7,528 nt of DNA from Bradyrhizobiaceae bacterium. GTDB taxonomy: Bacteria; Pseudomonadota; Alphaproteobacteria; Rhizobiales; Hyphomicrobiaceae. Made by a program: the position numbers and the translations under genes. Shown in pieces: positions 1 to 6,420 of the stretch. The stretch is from the NCBI GenBank assembly GCA_947475855.1, contig CANJPN010000303.1:1-7528 (forward strand), written 5' to 3'. Every line of letters begins with the position of its first letter. The first letter of the stretch is position 1. Under the pieces are notes generated by a model. That model made no database searches, was not told the origin of the DNA, and saw nothing but the letters and a program-made list of their open reading frames with translations.

Positions 1-250
1 GCGTCTCCACCTCTTTCAGCGAACCCTGTGAAATCCTCAGGAATTGGATGTACGCACCCGTGGTTTCGCGACCATGTCCCTCGGCGATATTGGCCGGAAC
101 CGACGTCGCCGCTCTTCTGATCTGGGAAGTCATTCCGTAGATCTCGGATTGGGGGAAAGAACTCGTCGCCTTGTAGCAATCAGCAGCCAATGCCATGGCC
201 TGTTGCCACACGCCCAAGTCTCTGTACGTACTGATCGAAGGCGAATTCAC
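1..250 (-). CDS. Four-helix-bundle protein (23S rRNA-intervening-sequence protein family), 3' end outside window
   Basis: The visible 83 residues match the four-helix-bundle family (TIGR02436 / PF05635). They start near STYRDLGVWQQAMALA (residues 7-22), followed by FPQSEIYGMTSQIRRAA and the family signature SVPANIAEG (residues 50-58), then helix 3 with YIQFLRISQGSLKEVET. Family members are about 115-130 aa, so roughly the last third lies beyond base 1. The start is a GTG at 250-248. It is chosen because family proteins begin only a few residues before the YRDL motif and no ATG lies between the upstream in-frame stop (292-290) and this motif. A purine-rich tract precedes it. The gene lies 31 nt after nuoK, where nuoL would normally follow. 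The cellular role of standalone members is unknown; relatives occur inside rRNA intervening sequences and resemble the accessory protein of diversity-generating retroelements. Family assignment is firm; function is not. Confidence 0.87.
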   Translation of the reverse strand, partial: MNSPSISTYRDLGVWQQAMALAADCYKATSSFPQSEIYGMTSQIRRAATSVPANIAEGHGRETTGAYIQFLRISQGSLKEVET

Positions 251-252
251 GT

Positions 253-288
253 CCCTACTCCCAATCCCCAACTCCCACTCTTCAACCC
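253..288 (-). promoter_or_regulatory. G-rich tract with quadruplex potential between nuoK and the four-helix-bundle gene
   Basis: On the coding (minus) strand there are G-runs at 288-286, 276-274, 269-266, 262-260 and 255-253. The last four are separated by loops of only 4, 3 and 4 nt (AGTT, ATT, AGTA). This fits the pattern of a three-layer G-quadruplex in DNA or mRNA. It fills most of the 31-nt spacer and ends 2 nt before the GTG start, so it also includes whatever ribosome-binding purines the gene uses. Folding could mask translation initiation, or the tract could be a boundary mark of the inserted gene. Quadruplex formation is inferred from pattern only. Confidence 0.55.
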
Positions 289-590
289 TTCATCATGTTC
301 ACGTCCTCCACCGCGATCGAACCGCGGTTGCGGAAGTAGACGACGACGATTGCGAGCCCGATCGCAGCCTCGGCGGCAGCCACGGTCAGCACGAACAGCG
401 CGAACACCTGCCCCACGAGATCGGCGTGGAACGAGGAGAACGCGACGAAGTTGATGTTCACCGCGAGCAGCATCAGCTCGATCGACATCAGAATGACGAT
501 CACGTTCTTCCGGTTGAGGAAGATACCGAGGATGCCGAGCGTGAACAGGCACGCGGCAACCGTCAGGTAATGTCCAAGTCCGACTGTCAT
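282..590 (-). CDS. nuoK: NADH:quinone oxidoreductase subunit K
   Basis: This is a 102-aa integral membrane subunit of complex I, homologous to mitochondrial ND4L and to MrpC of cation antiporters. It has three predicted transmembrane helices (about residues 5-24, 28-48 and 60-86). Two intramembrane glutamates are visible, E38 in MSIELML and E74 in AAAEAAIGLAIVV. They correspond to the conserved glutamates (E36 and E72 in Escherichia coli) needed for proton translocation along the central hydrophilic axis. The family hallmarks FLNRKNVIVILMSIELM and NRGSIAVEDVNMMKG are intact and the length is typical. The ATG at 590 has a GGAG ribosome-binding site 5 nt upstream (599-596). It is separated from the preceding small ORF by 118 nt holding a palindromic repeat, which is the widest gap in the operon here. 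Confidence 0.97.
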   Translation of the reverse strand: MTVGLGHYLTVAACLFTLGILGIFLNRKNVIVILMSIELMLLAVNINFVAFSSFHADLVGQVFALFVLTVAAAEAAIGLAIVVVYFRNRGSIAVEDVNMMKG

Positions 591-618
591 GACTTCTCCC
601 GCTCATCGGCCTGCTCTT

Positions 619-665
619 CCCCTCCCCCCTCGCGGGGGAGGTGGCCCGTAGGGCCGGAGGGGGGC
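619..665. repeat. GC-rich double-hairpin palindromic (REP-like) element
   Basis: Two adjacent perfect hairpins sit between the 85-aa ORF and nuoK. The first pairs 621-628 (CCTCCCCC) with 634-641 around a 5-nt loop; the second pairs 643-647 (GGCCC) with 651-655 around a 3-nt loop. A further G-run at 656-664 can compete for the C-run at 621-629, so alternative folds are possible. C-rich and G-rich palindromes of this layout are dispersed intergenic repeats in many alphaproteobacterial genomes. It lacks a U-tract, so it is not a standard terminator, but it could stabilise mRNA ends or modulate read-through into nuoK. Confidence 0.6.
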
Positions 666-708
666 GCGCGGCGAACACCGCTGCGTCCACGATTATTCGA
701 CACGATCA

Positions 709-966
709 TCATGGCGCGAACGACAACGCCCCCTGCCACAACGGCCGCGTCACACTGACGACCAGCCCGACCGCCATCGCCACGATGACAGCACCAAACA
801 ACAGCTCACCCACGCCCCGCCCAGCCAGCTTTGCCGAAGCGCCCTGCTTCTTCGCACCATTCCCGCCATCGAGGCCGAGCTGCCGACGCCGACGCGCATC
901 CTCGATACGCGTGATCTTCGGATCACCCGGTTCGTCGTCGTCGTGGTCGGCGCGTCCGTTCTTCAT
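709..966 (-). CDS. Small single-pass membrane protein between nuoJ and nuoK, function unknown
   Basis: This is an 85-aa protein. The first 50 residues are charged and probably disordered, beginning MKNGRADHDDDEPGDPKITR, with an acidic patch then a basic stretch (IEDARRRRQ). One hydrophobic helix follows at about residues 53-74 (ELLFGAVIVAMAVGLVVSV), then a short tail. With the basic residues on the N side it should sit with its N-terminus in the cytoplasm. Its ATG overlaps the nuoJ stop in an ATGA arrangement (966-963), so it is probably translated by coupling with nuoJ. I do not recognise a named family. The overlap, the clean membrane helix and the same GC-rich style as its neighbours argue that it is a real gene. 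A role in assembling or stabilising the complex I membrane arm is a guess from position only. Confidence 0.8.
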   Translation of the reverse strand: MKNGRADHDDDEPGDPKITRIEDARRRRQLGLDGGNGAKKQGASAKLAGRGVGELLFGAVIVAMAVGLVVSVTRPLWQGALSFAP

Positions 967-1625
967 GCGCCGACCTTCTCTTTGGGCTTGTTGTCGACAA
1001 CCTTGTCCGGAACGGTAAAGCCGCCGCTCGGCACCTTCACGACTTCCATCGCCGTCTTCGGATTGCGCGCCACCTGAGCCGCGATCGACTGCCGCCGCAC
1101 GCCTTCCTTGTGGCGCAGCGTCAGCACGATCGCGCCGATCATCGCCACGAACAGAATGAGACCGGCCGCCTCGAAGTAGTAGGCGTATTGCGTGTAGATC
1201 ACGCGGCCCAGCGCTGTCGTATTGTCGATGCCCGCTACCGTTGAGATCGGCACTGTCGCCTTGGCGAGCGTCGTCGGCTTCACCAGCCGGAAGCCCAGCA
1301 CCATGATCAGCTCTGCGAGCACGATGCCCGCGATCAGCAGCCCCAGCGGCGCATTCTTGATGAAGCCGGCCCGCAGCTCCGCGAAATCCACGTCGAGCAT
1401 CATCACCACGAACAGGAACAACACCGCGACAGCGCCGACGTAGACGATGACCAGCAGCATCGCCAGGAACTCGGCCCCCAGCAGCACGAACAGGCCCGCC
1501 GCGTTGAAGAACGCCAGGATCAGGAACAGCACCGCGTGCACGGGGTTCTTCGCCATGATCACCATGGCGCCGGACGCCACCGCGAGCACGGCGAACAGGT
1601 AGAAGAATACGTCAGCGAGCCACAT
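963..1625 (-). CDS. nuoJ: NADH:quinone oxidoreductase subunit J
   Basis: This 220-aa membrane subunit of complex I is the homologue of ND6. Five transmembrane helices are visible between about residues 4 and 168. Helix 3 carries the family's most conserved stretch (about residues 52-77, EFLAMLLVIVYVGAVAVLFL), which includes Y62 and the glycine that allow the pi-bulge linked to coupling between quinone reduction and proton pumping. The hydrophilic tail from about residue 170 (LRHKEGVRRQSIAAQVAR, then a lysine-rich end) is typical of alphaproteobacterial NuoJ. The ATG at 1625 lies inside the end of the preceding 122-aa ORF (14 nt overlap), with GAGGG purine tracts just upstream. Its stop overlaps the next ORF by 4 nt. 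No lesion is seen. Confidence 0.97.
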   Translation of the reverse strand: MWLADVFFYLFAVLAVASGAMVIMAKNPVHAVLFLILAFFNAAGLFVLLGAEFLAMLLVIVYVGAVAVLFLFVVMMLDVDFAELRAGFIKNAPLGLLIAGIVLAELIMVLGFRLVKPTTLAKATVPISTVAGIDNTTALGRVIYTQYAYYFEAAGLILFVAMIGAIVLTLRHKEGVRRQSIAAQVARNPKTAMEVVKVPSGGFTVPDKVVDNKPKEKVGA

Positions 1626-1980
1626 CGACCCTCACCCTCGTAGCCGGCGCGCCGAGGCGCCGCTCCTGCTCGAACGACACCGCCTTGCAGTGCCGCCGCC
1701 ACAAAATCCAGTTTTTCACCCGCTTGTAGGGCGAGTACGCCAGAAGCAGCCCGCCCCCGGCGGCGACGACCACGGCGCGGCCGAACCCGGCAGCTTCGAT
1801 GCCCCACCGCACGGCCGCCCAACCGAAAGCGCAGACAGCACCAAACGCCAGCACCGCTTGAACCCACCACCGCGACAGCTCCGCGCTCGCCTGATCGCGC
1901 GCGATTTCGCCGTAGCGGGCGAGCTCGTCGTCCGACAGCTTGAGCAACAGCGCTCTTGCGTCCTCAGCGGTACTTGGCAT
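1612..1980 (-). CDS. Small two-helix membrane protein between nuoI and nuoJ, function unknown
   Basis: This ORF encodes 122 aa beginning MPSTAEDARALLLKLSDDEL. A soluble, helical N-terminal segment (residues 5-36) precedes two hydrophobic helices (about 39-58 and 67-84) joined by a short loop. A basic, aromatic-rich tail with KRVKNWILWRRHCK (residues 86-99) would face the cytoplasm. The ATG at 1980 lies within the last codons of nuoI (17 nt overlap) and the stop lies inside nuoJ (14 nt overlap), so translation is probably coupled in both directions. A longer reading frame extends back to 2139, but that part lies inside nuoI and is a shadow. I know no family for it. Being sandwiched between two complex I genes suggests a lineage-specific accessory or assembly factor, which is inference. 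Confidence 0.78.
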   Translation of the reverse strand: MPSTAEDARALLLKLSDDELARYGEIARDQASAELSRWWVQAVLAFGAVCAFGWAAVRWGIEAAGFGRAVVVAAGGGLLLAYSPYKRVKNWILWRRHCKAVSFEQERRLGAPATRVRVDVAR

Positions 1981-2452
1981 CGAGTGCCATGTTCTGCGCG
2001 ATCTCCCGCTCCCAACGATCACCGTTCGCGATGAGACGCTCCTTGTTGTAGAACAATTCCTCTCTCGTCTCGGTCGCGAACTCGAAGTTCGGTCCCTCCA
2101 CGATCGCATCCACCGGGCAGGCCTCCTGGCAAAGACCACAGTAGATGCACTTGGTCATGTCGATGTCGTAGCGCGTCGTCCGCCGCGTGCCGTCGTTGCG
2201 GCGCGGTCCCGCCTCGATCGTGATCGCCTGCGCCGGGCAGATCGCCTCGCACAGCTTGCACGCGATGCAGCGCTCCTCGCCGTTCGGATACCGGCGCAGC
2301 GCATGCTCGCCACGGAAGCGCGGGCTGAGCGGCCCCTTCTCGAATGGATAATTCAAGGTCTTCTTCTGCTTGAAGAAGTAGCGCATGGACAGGAAGAACG
2401 CCGAGACGAACTCGGCGAGAAACAGCGACTTTATGCCTTGTGCGAGCCCCAT
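1964..2452 (-). CDS. nuoI: NADH:quinone oxidoreductase subunit I, two [4Fe-4S] clusters
   Basis: This is a 162-aa ferredoxin-like subunit of the complex I peripheral arm. It relays electrons from the NuoG chain to cluster N2 in NuoB through clusters N6a and N6b. Two canonical CxxCxxCxxxCP motifs are intact: C62, C65, C68 and C72 in RCIACKLCEAICP, and C102, C105, C108 and C112 in KCIYCGLCQEACP. The amphipathic N-terminus that anchors it on the membrane (about residues 1-40, including RYFFKQKKTLNYPFEKGPLS) and the ending DRWEREIAQNMALDAKYR are typical of alphaproteobacteria. The start is set at ATG 2452, not at the upstream in-frame ATG 2470, because GGAGG at 2466-2462 is well placed only for 2452 and the resulting length matches the family. 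Confidence 0.97.
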   Translation of the reverse strand: MGLAQGIKSLFLAEFVSAFFLSMRYFFKQKKTLNYPFEKGPLSPRFRGEHALRRYPNGEERCIACKLCEAICPAQAITIEAGPRRNDGTRRTTRYDIDMTKCIYCGLCQEACPVDAIVEGPNFEFATETREELFYNKERLIANGDRWEREIAQNMALDAKYR

Positions 2453-2461
2453 GACGGGCTG

Positions 2462-2466
2462 CCTCC
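2462..2466 (-). promoter_or_regulatory. Ribosome-binding site of nuoI
   Basis: GGAGG on the minus strand lies 9 nt before the ATG at 2452. It overlaps the first codons that would follow the alternative ATG at 2470, so it supports the shorter NuoI. Confidence 0.75.
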
Positions 2467-2477
2467 TCATCCGTACC

Positions 2478-2533
2478 GAGACCTTTCGGCCTCATCCAAC
2501 TCATCTCGAACTGGCCTTCCGACCCGCCAGTTC
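2478..2533 (-). other. Two RNA hairpins in the leader between the 80-aa ORF and nuoI
   Basis: In transcript order, the first hairpin is a perfect 8-bp stem (GAACTGGC at 2533-2526 by sequence complement with 2515-2508) around a 10-nt loop, and it overlaps the stop codon of the upstream ORF. The second is a 6-bp stem with one G-U pair, GAGGCC closing a GAAA loop and GGTCTC (2493-2478). GAAA is a stable GNRA tetraloop. It ends 11 nt before the nuoI ribosome-binding site. No U-tract follows, so these are not intrinsic terminators. They may influence mRNA processing or the rate of nuoI translation. Confidence 0.45.
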
Positions 2534-2774
2534 AACCGGCGATCGACCGGCCGATCATGTATCCAGCACCGAGCCCCAGCGTCAGCACGAGCAGCGCTCC
2601 GAGCCGCAACAGGCACGAGCAGCCCATACAGCCCTTCCCACCTTCTCGTCCGTCGATCCTGATCGACAGCCCCATCATGAGCGCGAACAGGATCAGCGAG
2701 ACGAAAAACCCGACGACGGAGCCGATGAAGGCGGGATCCCCCGCCACCCTTGCGCCACCGAGCCCTATTGCCAT
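2532..2774 (-). CDS. Small two-helix membrane protein between nuoH and nuoI, function unknown
   Basis: This is an 80-aa protein starting MAIGLGGARVAGDPAFIGSV. Hydrophobic helices at about residues 15-37 (IGSVVGFFVSLILFALMMGL) and 55-75 (LRLGALLVLTLGLGAGYMIG) flank a loop containing SIRIDGREGGKGCMGCSC. The three cysteines there (CMGCSC) could be a metal-binding or redox patch, but this is untested. The ATG at 2774 is preferred; a GTG immediately before it (2777) is an alternative that adds one residue. GAGG lies about 8 nt upstream of the ATG. The gene begins 10 nt after the nuoH stop, which indicates the same transcript. I do not recognise a family. Position suggests a lineage-specific companion of complex I. 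Confidence 0.78.
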   Translation of the reverse strand: MAIGLGGARVAGDPAFIGSVVGFFVSLILFALMMGLSIRIDGREGGKGCMGCSCLLRLGALLVLTLGLGAGYMIGRSIAG

Positions 2775-2784
2775 CACCTAAACC

Positions 2785-3894
2785 TCACGGCGCCAGGTTT
2801 CCGAACTGCAACACGCCCGCCACCACCACCACCATCAGCAGCGACAACGGCAGGAACACCTTCCAGCCCAGCCGCATCAGCTGATCGTAGCGATAGCGCG
2901 GCACCATGGCCTTCACCATCGCGAACATGAAGAATACGAACGTGATCTTGCCGATGAACCAGAAGATGCCGGGCACCAGCGTGAACGGCGCCATCGCCAC
3001 CGGCGACTGCCAGCCGCCCAGGAACAGGATCGTCGTCATCGCGCACATCGTGACGATCGCGACGTACTCGCCCAGCATGAACAGAAGGTAGGGTGTCGAC
3101 GAGTACTCGACCATGAAGCCCGCCACCAGCTCCGATTCCGCTTCCGGCAGATCGAACGGCGGCCGGTTGGTCTCGGCCAGCGCAGAGATGAAGAACACCA
3201 CGAACATCGGGAACAGCGGCAACCAGAACCAGTTGAGGAACGATAGCTTGGCGATGACCTGCCCGGCCCCTGTGTCCGCGCCGGCCATCCGCGAGAGCCA
3301 GGTCGCCACGCCCGCTTCCTGCGCCTTCACGATTGCCGTCATATTGAGCGATCCGACGCACAATAGAACCGTGATGATCACGAACCCGATCGAGACCTCG
3401 TAGGACACCATCTGCGCCGCCGAGCGCAGCGCGCCCATGAACGAATACTTCGAGTTCGACGCCCAGCCGCCCATGATCACGCCGTAGACGCCCAGCGACG
3501 AAATCGCGAGTATATAGAGAATGCCGATGTTGAGGTCGGCGATCACCCACTTGCCCCAACTGTTCTGATCGAGCGGGATCACCGCCCATGCAGCCAGGGC
3601 GCACGCCGCCGTCGCCAGCGGCGCCAGCAGGAACACCGCCTTGTCGGCACCCGCCGGGATCAGCGGCTCCTTCAGTACGAACTTCAGCAGATCGGCGAAC
3701 GACTGAAGCAGGCCGAACGGACCGACCACGTTTGGTCCACGGCGAAGCTGAACCGCCGCCCAGACCTTGCGATCCATCAGCAGCAGGAAAGCGACGATGA
3801 TCAATAGCCCGACCAGCACGGCGAGGCTTCCTGCCACCATCAGGGCAAGCGGCCAGCCGTAGGTCCACCAGATCTCGATCGCTTGTGCCAGCAT
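2785..3894 (-). CDS. nuoH: NADH:quinone oxidoreductase subunit H
   Basis: This is a 369-aa membrane subunit (ND1 homologue) with about eight transmembrane helices. It docks the peripheral arm and forms most of the quinone-binding channel. Conserved blocks are present: the first cytoplasmic loop DRKVWAAVQLRRGPNVVGPF (residues 41-60), GVYGVIMGGWASNSKY (135-150), and the glutamate-rich loop ETNRPPFDLPEAESELVAG (241-259), whose acidic residues line the channel and link quinone reduction to proton pumping. The end, VLQFGNLAP, is reached without a lesion. The ATG at 3894 gives the family's usual N-terminus (MLAQAIEIW). The frame stays open further upstream, but that stretch overlaps nuoG and adds non-homologous sequence. 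The gap to the nuoG stop is 25 nt and the ribosome-binding site is weak. Confidence 0.97.
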   Translation of the reverse strand: MLAQAIEIWWTYGWPLALMVAGSLAVLVGLLIIVAFLLLMDRKVWAAVQLRRGPNVVGPFGLLQSFADLLKFVLKEPLIPAGADKAVFLLAPLATAACALAAWAVIPLDQNSWGKWVIADLNIGILYILAISSLGVYGVIMGGWASNSKYSFMGALRSAAQMVSYEVSIGFVIITVLLCVGSLNMTAIVKAQEAGVATWLSRMAGADTGAGQVIAKLSFLNWFWLPLFPMFVVFFISALAETNRPPFDLPEAESELVAGFMVEYSSTPYLLFMLGEYVAIVTMCAMTTILFLGGWQSPVAMAPFTLVPGIFWFIGKITFVFFMFAMVKAMVPRYRYDQLMRLGWKVFLPLSLLMVVVVAGVLQFGNLAP

Positions 3895-3919
3895 ATGCCG
3901 AAGTATCCCCGTTCCCCGA

Positions 3920-6025
3920 CTATTCCGCCGCCGCGGGGCGGGCAGCAGCATTCCGCTTGATCGCGCTGAGCTCGGCCATCACAGCCGATGCCCGCGCGAT
4001 CGGATTGGTAAGATAAAAGTCCGTGATGACCGCGCCGAACGCGTCATTGGCCATCTGCCCGCCCCGCGCAGCCGCCTTCTCGACACCCGACACGTTTTCC
4101 GCGCCGGCACCCGCCATCCAGGCAAGGCGAGGCGCCTTTTCATACATCGCCTTGCGAAGCACCGTCACGTTGTCATACGGCAATTTGTTGCCCGCCTGCT
4201 CGGACAACGCGCGCACAATCGTCCAGTCTTCCTTCGCAGCACCTGGCGGAAACGCCGCCTTGTGGGTCATCTGCACGCGGCCCTCGGTGTTGACGTAGGT
4301 AGCAGACTTTTCGGTGTAGGCCGCCCCCGGCAGGATCACGTCCGCGCGGTGCGCGCCGGCGTCGCCGTGGCTACCCAGGTAGATCACGAAAGCACTACCG
4401 AGCTTGGTCATGTCGATTTCATCCGCGCCGAGCAGGAACAGCACGCCGAGCTTGCCCGCCCCCGCTGCCGCTACCATCCCGCCGGTATCCATGCCGCCTT
4501 CTCCCGGAACGATCCCGAGATCGAGGCCTGCCACGCGACCTCCGACGGTGTGCAGCACGTTGAACGCTGTCGCGCCCATGTCCTTACCCTGACTCGCCGC
4601 CAGCGCGATTTTCGCCACGGTCGCGAGCACTGCAGCGCCGTCGGCGCGCCTTGCTGCCGCCTGCCCGACGATCACCAGAGGATGTTTGGCCTCCGCCAGG
4701 ACCTTCGCGAACGGGTGCCGGCCCTCGGCCACCTCGACAAGCGTCTGTGGTCCAGCCCCCAGATGCTCGCAAGCATAGGTCAAATCGACGGGCGCTCCGA
4801 TCAGTCCGACCTTGAGCCCACCCTGCCGCCAGCGCTTGCGGATGCGCGAATTCAACACAGCTGCCTCGAGCCTCGGATTGGTGCCCACCAGCAGGATCGC
4901 GTCCGCCTTCTCGATGCCCTCGATCGTCGCATTGAACACATAGCTGGCCCGCCCCAGAGCCGGATCGAGCTTGGCCCCGTCCTGCCGGCAATCGATGTTC
5001 CGCGAACCCAGCCGCCCCATGAGGTCAGCAAGCGCGAACATCTCCTCAGCACCAGCAAGATCACCGACGATCGTACCGATTCTCTGCGAAGGGGTATCCT
5101 TGAGCCGCATCCCGGCAGCGGCCAGTGCCTCATCCCAGCTCGCCGGTTCCAACCGGCCATTCCGGCGTACGTACGGCTGGTCGAGCCGCTGCGTGCGCAA
5201 TCCATCAGCAACATGCCGCGTCTTGTCCGAAATCCACTCCTCGTTGACCAGGTCATTGTTGCGCGGCAGGATGCGCATCACTTCCGAACCACGCGCATCG
5301 ATCCGGATCGAGGAACCGACACCATCCATCACGTCGATCGATTCGGTCTTGCGCATCTCCCAGGGACGCGCGCTGAACGCCCATGGCCGGTGCGTCAGAG
5401 CGCCCACCGGGCACAGGTCGACCACGTTGGCCGACATCTCCGAGATCATCCCGCGCTCGAGGTAGGTGGTGATCTCCATATCCTCGCCACGGCCGATCGC
5501 ACCCAGCTCCTCGACCCCCGCGATCTCGGTCATGAAGCGCACGCATCTCGTGCATTGGATACACCGGGTCATCGCCGTTTTGATGAGCGGCCCCAGATAC
5601 TTCTCTTCCACCGCCCGTTTGTTCTCGTCGTACCGCGAACCACCCGAACCGTAGGCCATCGCCTGGTCCTGCAGGTCGCATTCCCCGCCTTGGTCGCAAA
5701 TCGGGCAATCCAGCGGATGATTGACGAGCAGGAACTCCATCACCCCCTCGCGCGCCTTCTTCACCATCGGCGTACGGGTCATGATCTGCTTGGGCGTGCC
5801 GTCGCGGTTCGGCGGCAGGTCGCTGACGCCCATGGCGCACGACGCGACCGGCTTGGGCATGCCCTGCACCTCGACGAGGCACATCCGGCAGTTGCCCGCG
5901 ATCGTCAACCGTTCATGATAGCAGAACCGCGGAATCTCGACGCCGGCCTGCTCGCAGGCCTGCAGCACCGTGATGCCGTCCTCCGCCTCGAAGGCCTTCC
6001 CATCGATGATGAGCTGCTTCGGCAT
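3920..6025 (-). CDS. nuoG: NADH:quinone oxidoreductase subunit G, iron-sulfur protein
   Basis: This is a 701-aa peripheral-arm subunit that carries electrons from the NADH-oxidising module (NuoE and NuoF) to NuoI. The N-terminal ferredoxin domain holds the [2Fe-2S] ligands C35, C46, C49 and C63. H103, C107, C110 and C116 (HPLDCPICDQGGEC) bind cluster N5. C155, C158, C161 (RCIQCTRC) and C205 bind N4. The remainder is the molybdopterin-oxidoreductase-like domain, inactive for molybdenum in complex I. No extra cysteine set for cluster N7 is seen after residue 210, as expected outside the E. coli/Thermus type. The ATG at 6025 is preferred to an in-frame GTG at 6067 because it gives the family N-terminus (MPKQLIIDGKAF) and has AGGGG 5 nt upstream. 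It is the first nuo gene visible; nuoF, its usual upstream partner, is missing here. Confidence 0.97.
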   Translation of the reverse strand: MPKQLIIDGKAFEAEDGITVLQACEQAGVEIPRFCYHERLTIAGNCRMCLVEVQGMPKPVASCAMGVSDLPPNRDGTPKQIMTRTPMVKKAREGVMEFLLVNHPLDCPICDQGGECDLQDQAMAYGSGGSRYDENKRAVEEKYLGPLIKTAMTRCIQCTRCVRFMTEIAGVEELGAIGRGEDMEITTYLERGMISEMSANVVDLCPVGALTHRPWAFSARPWEMRKTESIDVMDGVGSSIRIDARGSEVMRILPRNNDLVNEEWISDKTRHVADGLRTQRLDQPYVRRNGRLEPASWDEALAAAGMRLKDTPSQRIGTIVGDLAGAEEMFALADLMGRLGSRNIDCRQDGAKLDPALGRASYVFNATIEGIEKADAILLVGTNPRLEAAVLNSRIRKRWRQGGLKVGLIGAPVDLTYACEHLGAGPQTLVEVAEGRHPFAKVLAEAKHPLVIVGQAAARRADGAAVLATVAKIALAASQGKDMGATAFNVLHTVGGRVAGLDLGIVPGEGGMDTGGMVAAAGAGKLGVLFLLGADEIDMTKLGSAFVIYLGSHGDAGAHRADVILPGAAYTEKSATYVNTEGRVQMTHKAAFPPGAAKEDWTIVRALSEQAGNKLPYDNVTVLRKAMYEKAPRLAWMAGAGAENVSGVEKAAARGGQMANDAFGAVITDFYLTNPIARASAVMAELSAIKRNAAARPAAAE

Positions 6026-6030
6026 GGCTG

Positions 6031-6035
6031 CCCCT
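6031..6035 (-). promoter_or_regulatory. Ribosome-binding site of nuoG
   Basis: AGGGG on the minus strand lies 5 nt before the ATG at 6025 and decides between this start and the upstream in-frame GTG at 6067, which has no comparable site. Confidence 0.6.
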
Positions 6036-6420
6036 GTCCCGGCGAAGAAAGTCCACTGATCCCGCACACGTTGGCTCGGGCTGAAGCCGCGAGCCCCGCC
6101 GATATCGAGCGTGTACTACAATGTGCCGGAAGACGTTGCTAGGGGGAGCGAGCGATTTCAACCGGCGACAAAAAGCTCACCTGGCTTGCACGGAAAGCCA
6201 TTCGCGGCGCTCCGGCAGCGCTCTGCGATTTTTAGCAACGATTTCAGATACAGACGTTACCTCGCGGCCACCCCTCATCCCAACGGCTAGGGTCTAGCGG
6301 AAGTGAAGGGTCATGAGCACATAAGTCCGCCGAGACCTGAAACGCAGCTTGGCCGGCAAGGCGCACGCTCGAACCCGGGCCTCCGGGTCTCCGGGCGAAC
6401 CTCAACCCCGCTCGAATTTG
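6036..6420. other. Intergenic stretch upstream of nuoG with no convincing gene
   Basis: Neither strand offers an ORF with recognisable protein character. It contains only weak structures: an 8-bp inverted repeat (CGTTGCTA at 6134-6141 and its complement at 6233-6240), a 5-bp hairpin followed by GATTTTT at 6207-6233 on the plus strand, and a 6-bp hairpin (ACCCGG at 6373-6378 with 6383-6388). The promoter of the visible nuo genes could lie here if they are not transcribed from further upstream, but no clear -35/-10 pair was found. No recognisable remnant of nuoF was found. Confidence 0.6.

Noticed and set aside
2774..3868. A 364-codon minus-strand frame inside nuoH
   Set aside because: It is a frame-shifted shadow of nuoH with low-complexity G/R/A content and no membrane helices.
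4262..6142. A 626-codon open frame on the plus strand, antisense to nuoG
   Set aside because: It is rich in R, H and P, has no domain pattern, and mirrors the codon positions of the firm nuoG gene; long antisense frames are common in high-GC DNA.
6207..6233. Weak intrinsic terminator on the plus strand (5-bp GC stem then GATTTTT)
   Set aside because: The stem is short, bases separate it from the T-run, and no plus-strand gene lies upstream in the window.
6134..6240. 8-bp inverted repeat bracketing about 90 nt upstream of nuoG
   Set aside because: A repeat of this size is expected by chance in a region this long, and no flanking target duplication was seen.
6365..6400. tRNA-like T-arm on the minus strand (GGGTTCGAG)
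   Set aside because: The flanking bases cannot form the T-stem, and no acceptor or anticodon arm could be built around it.
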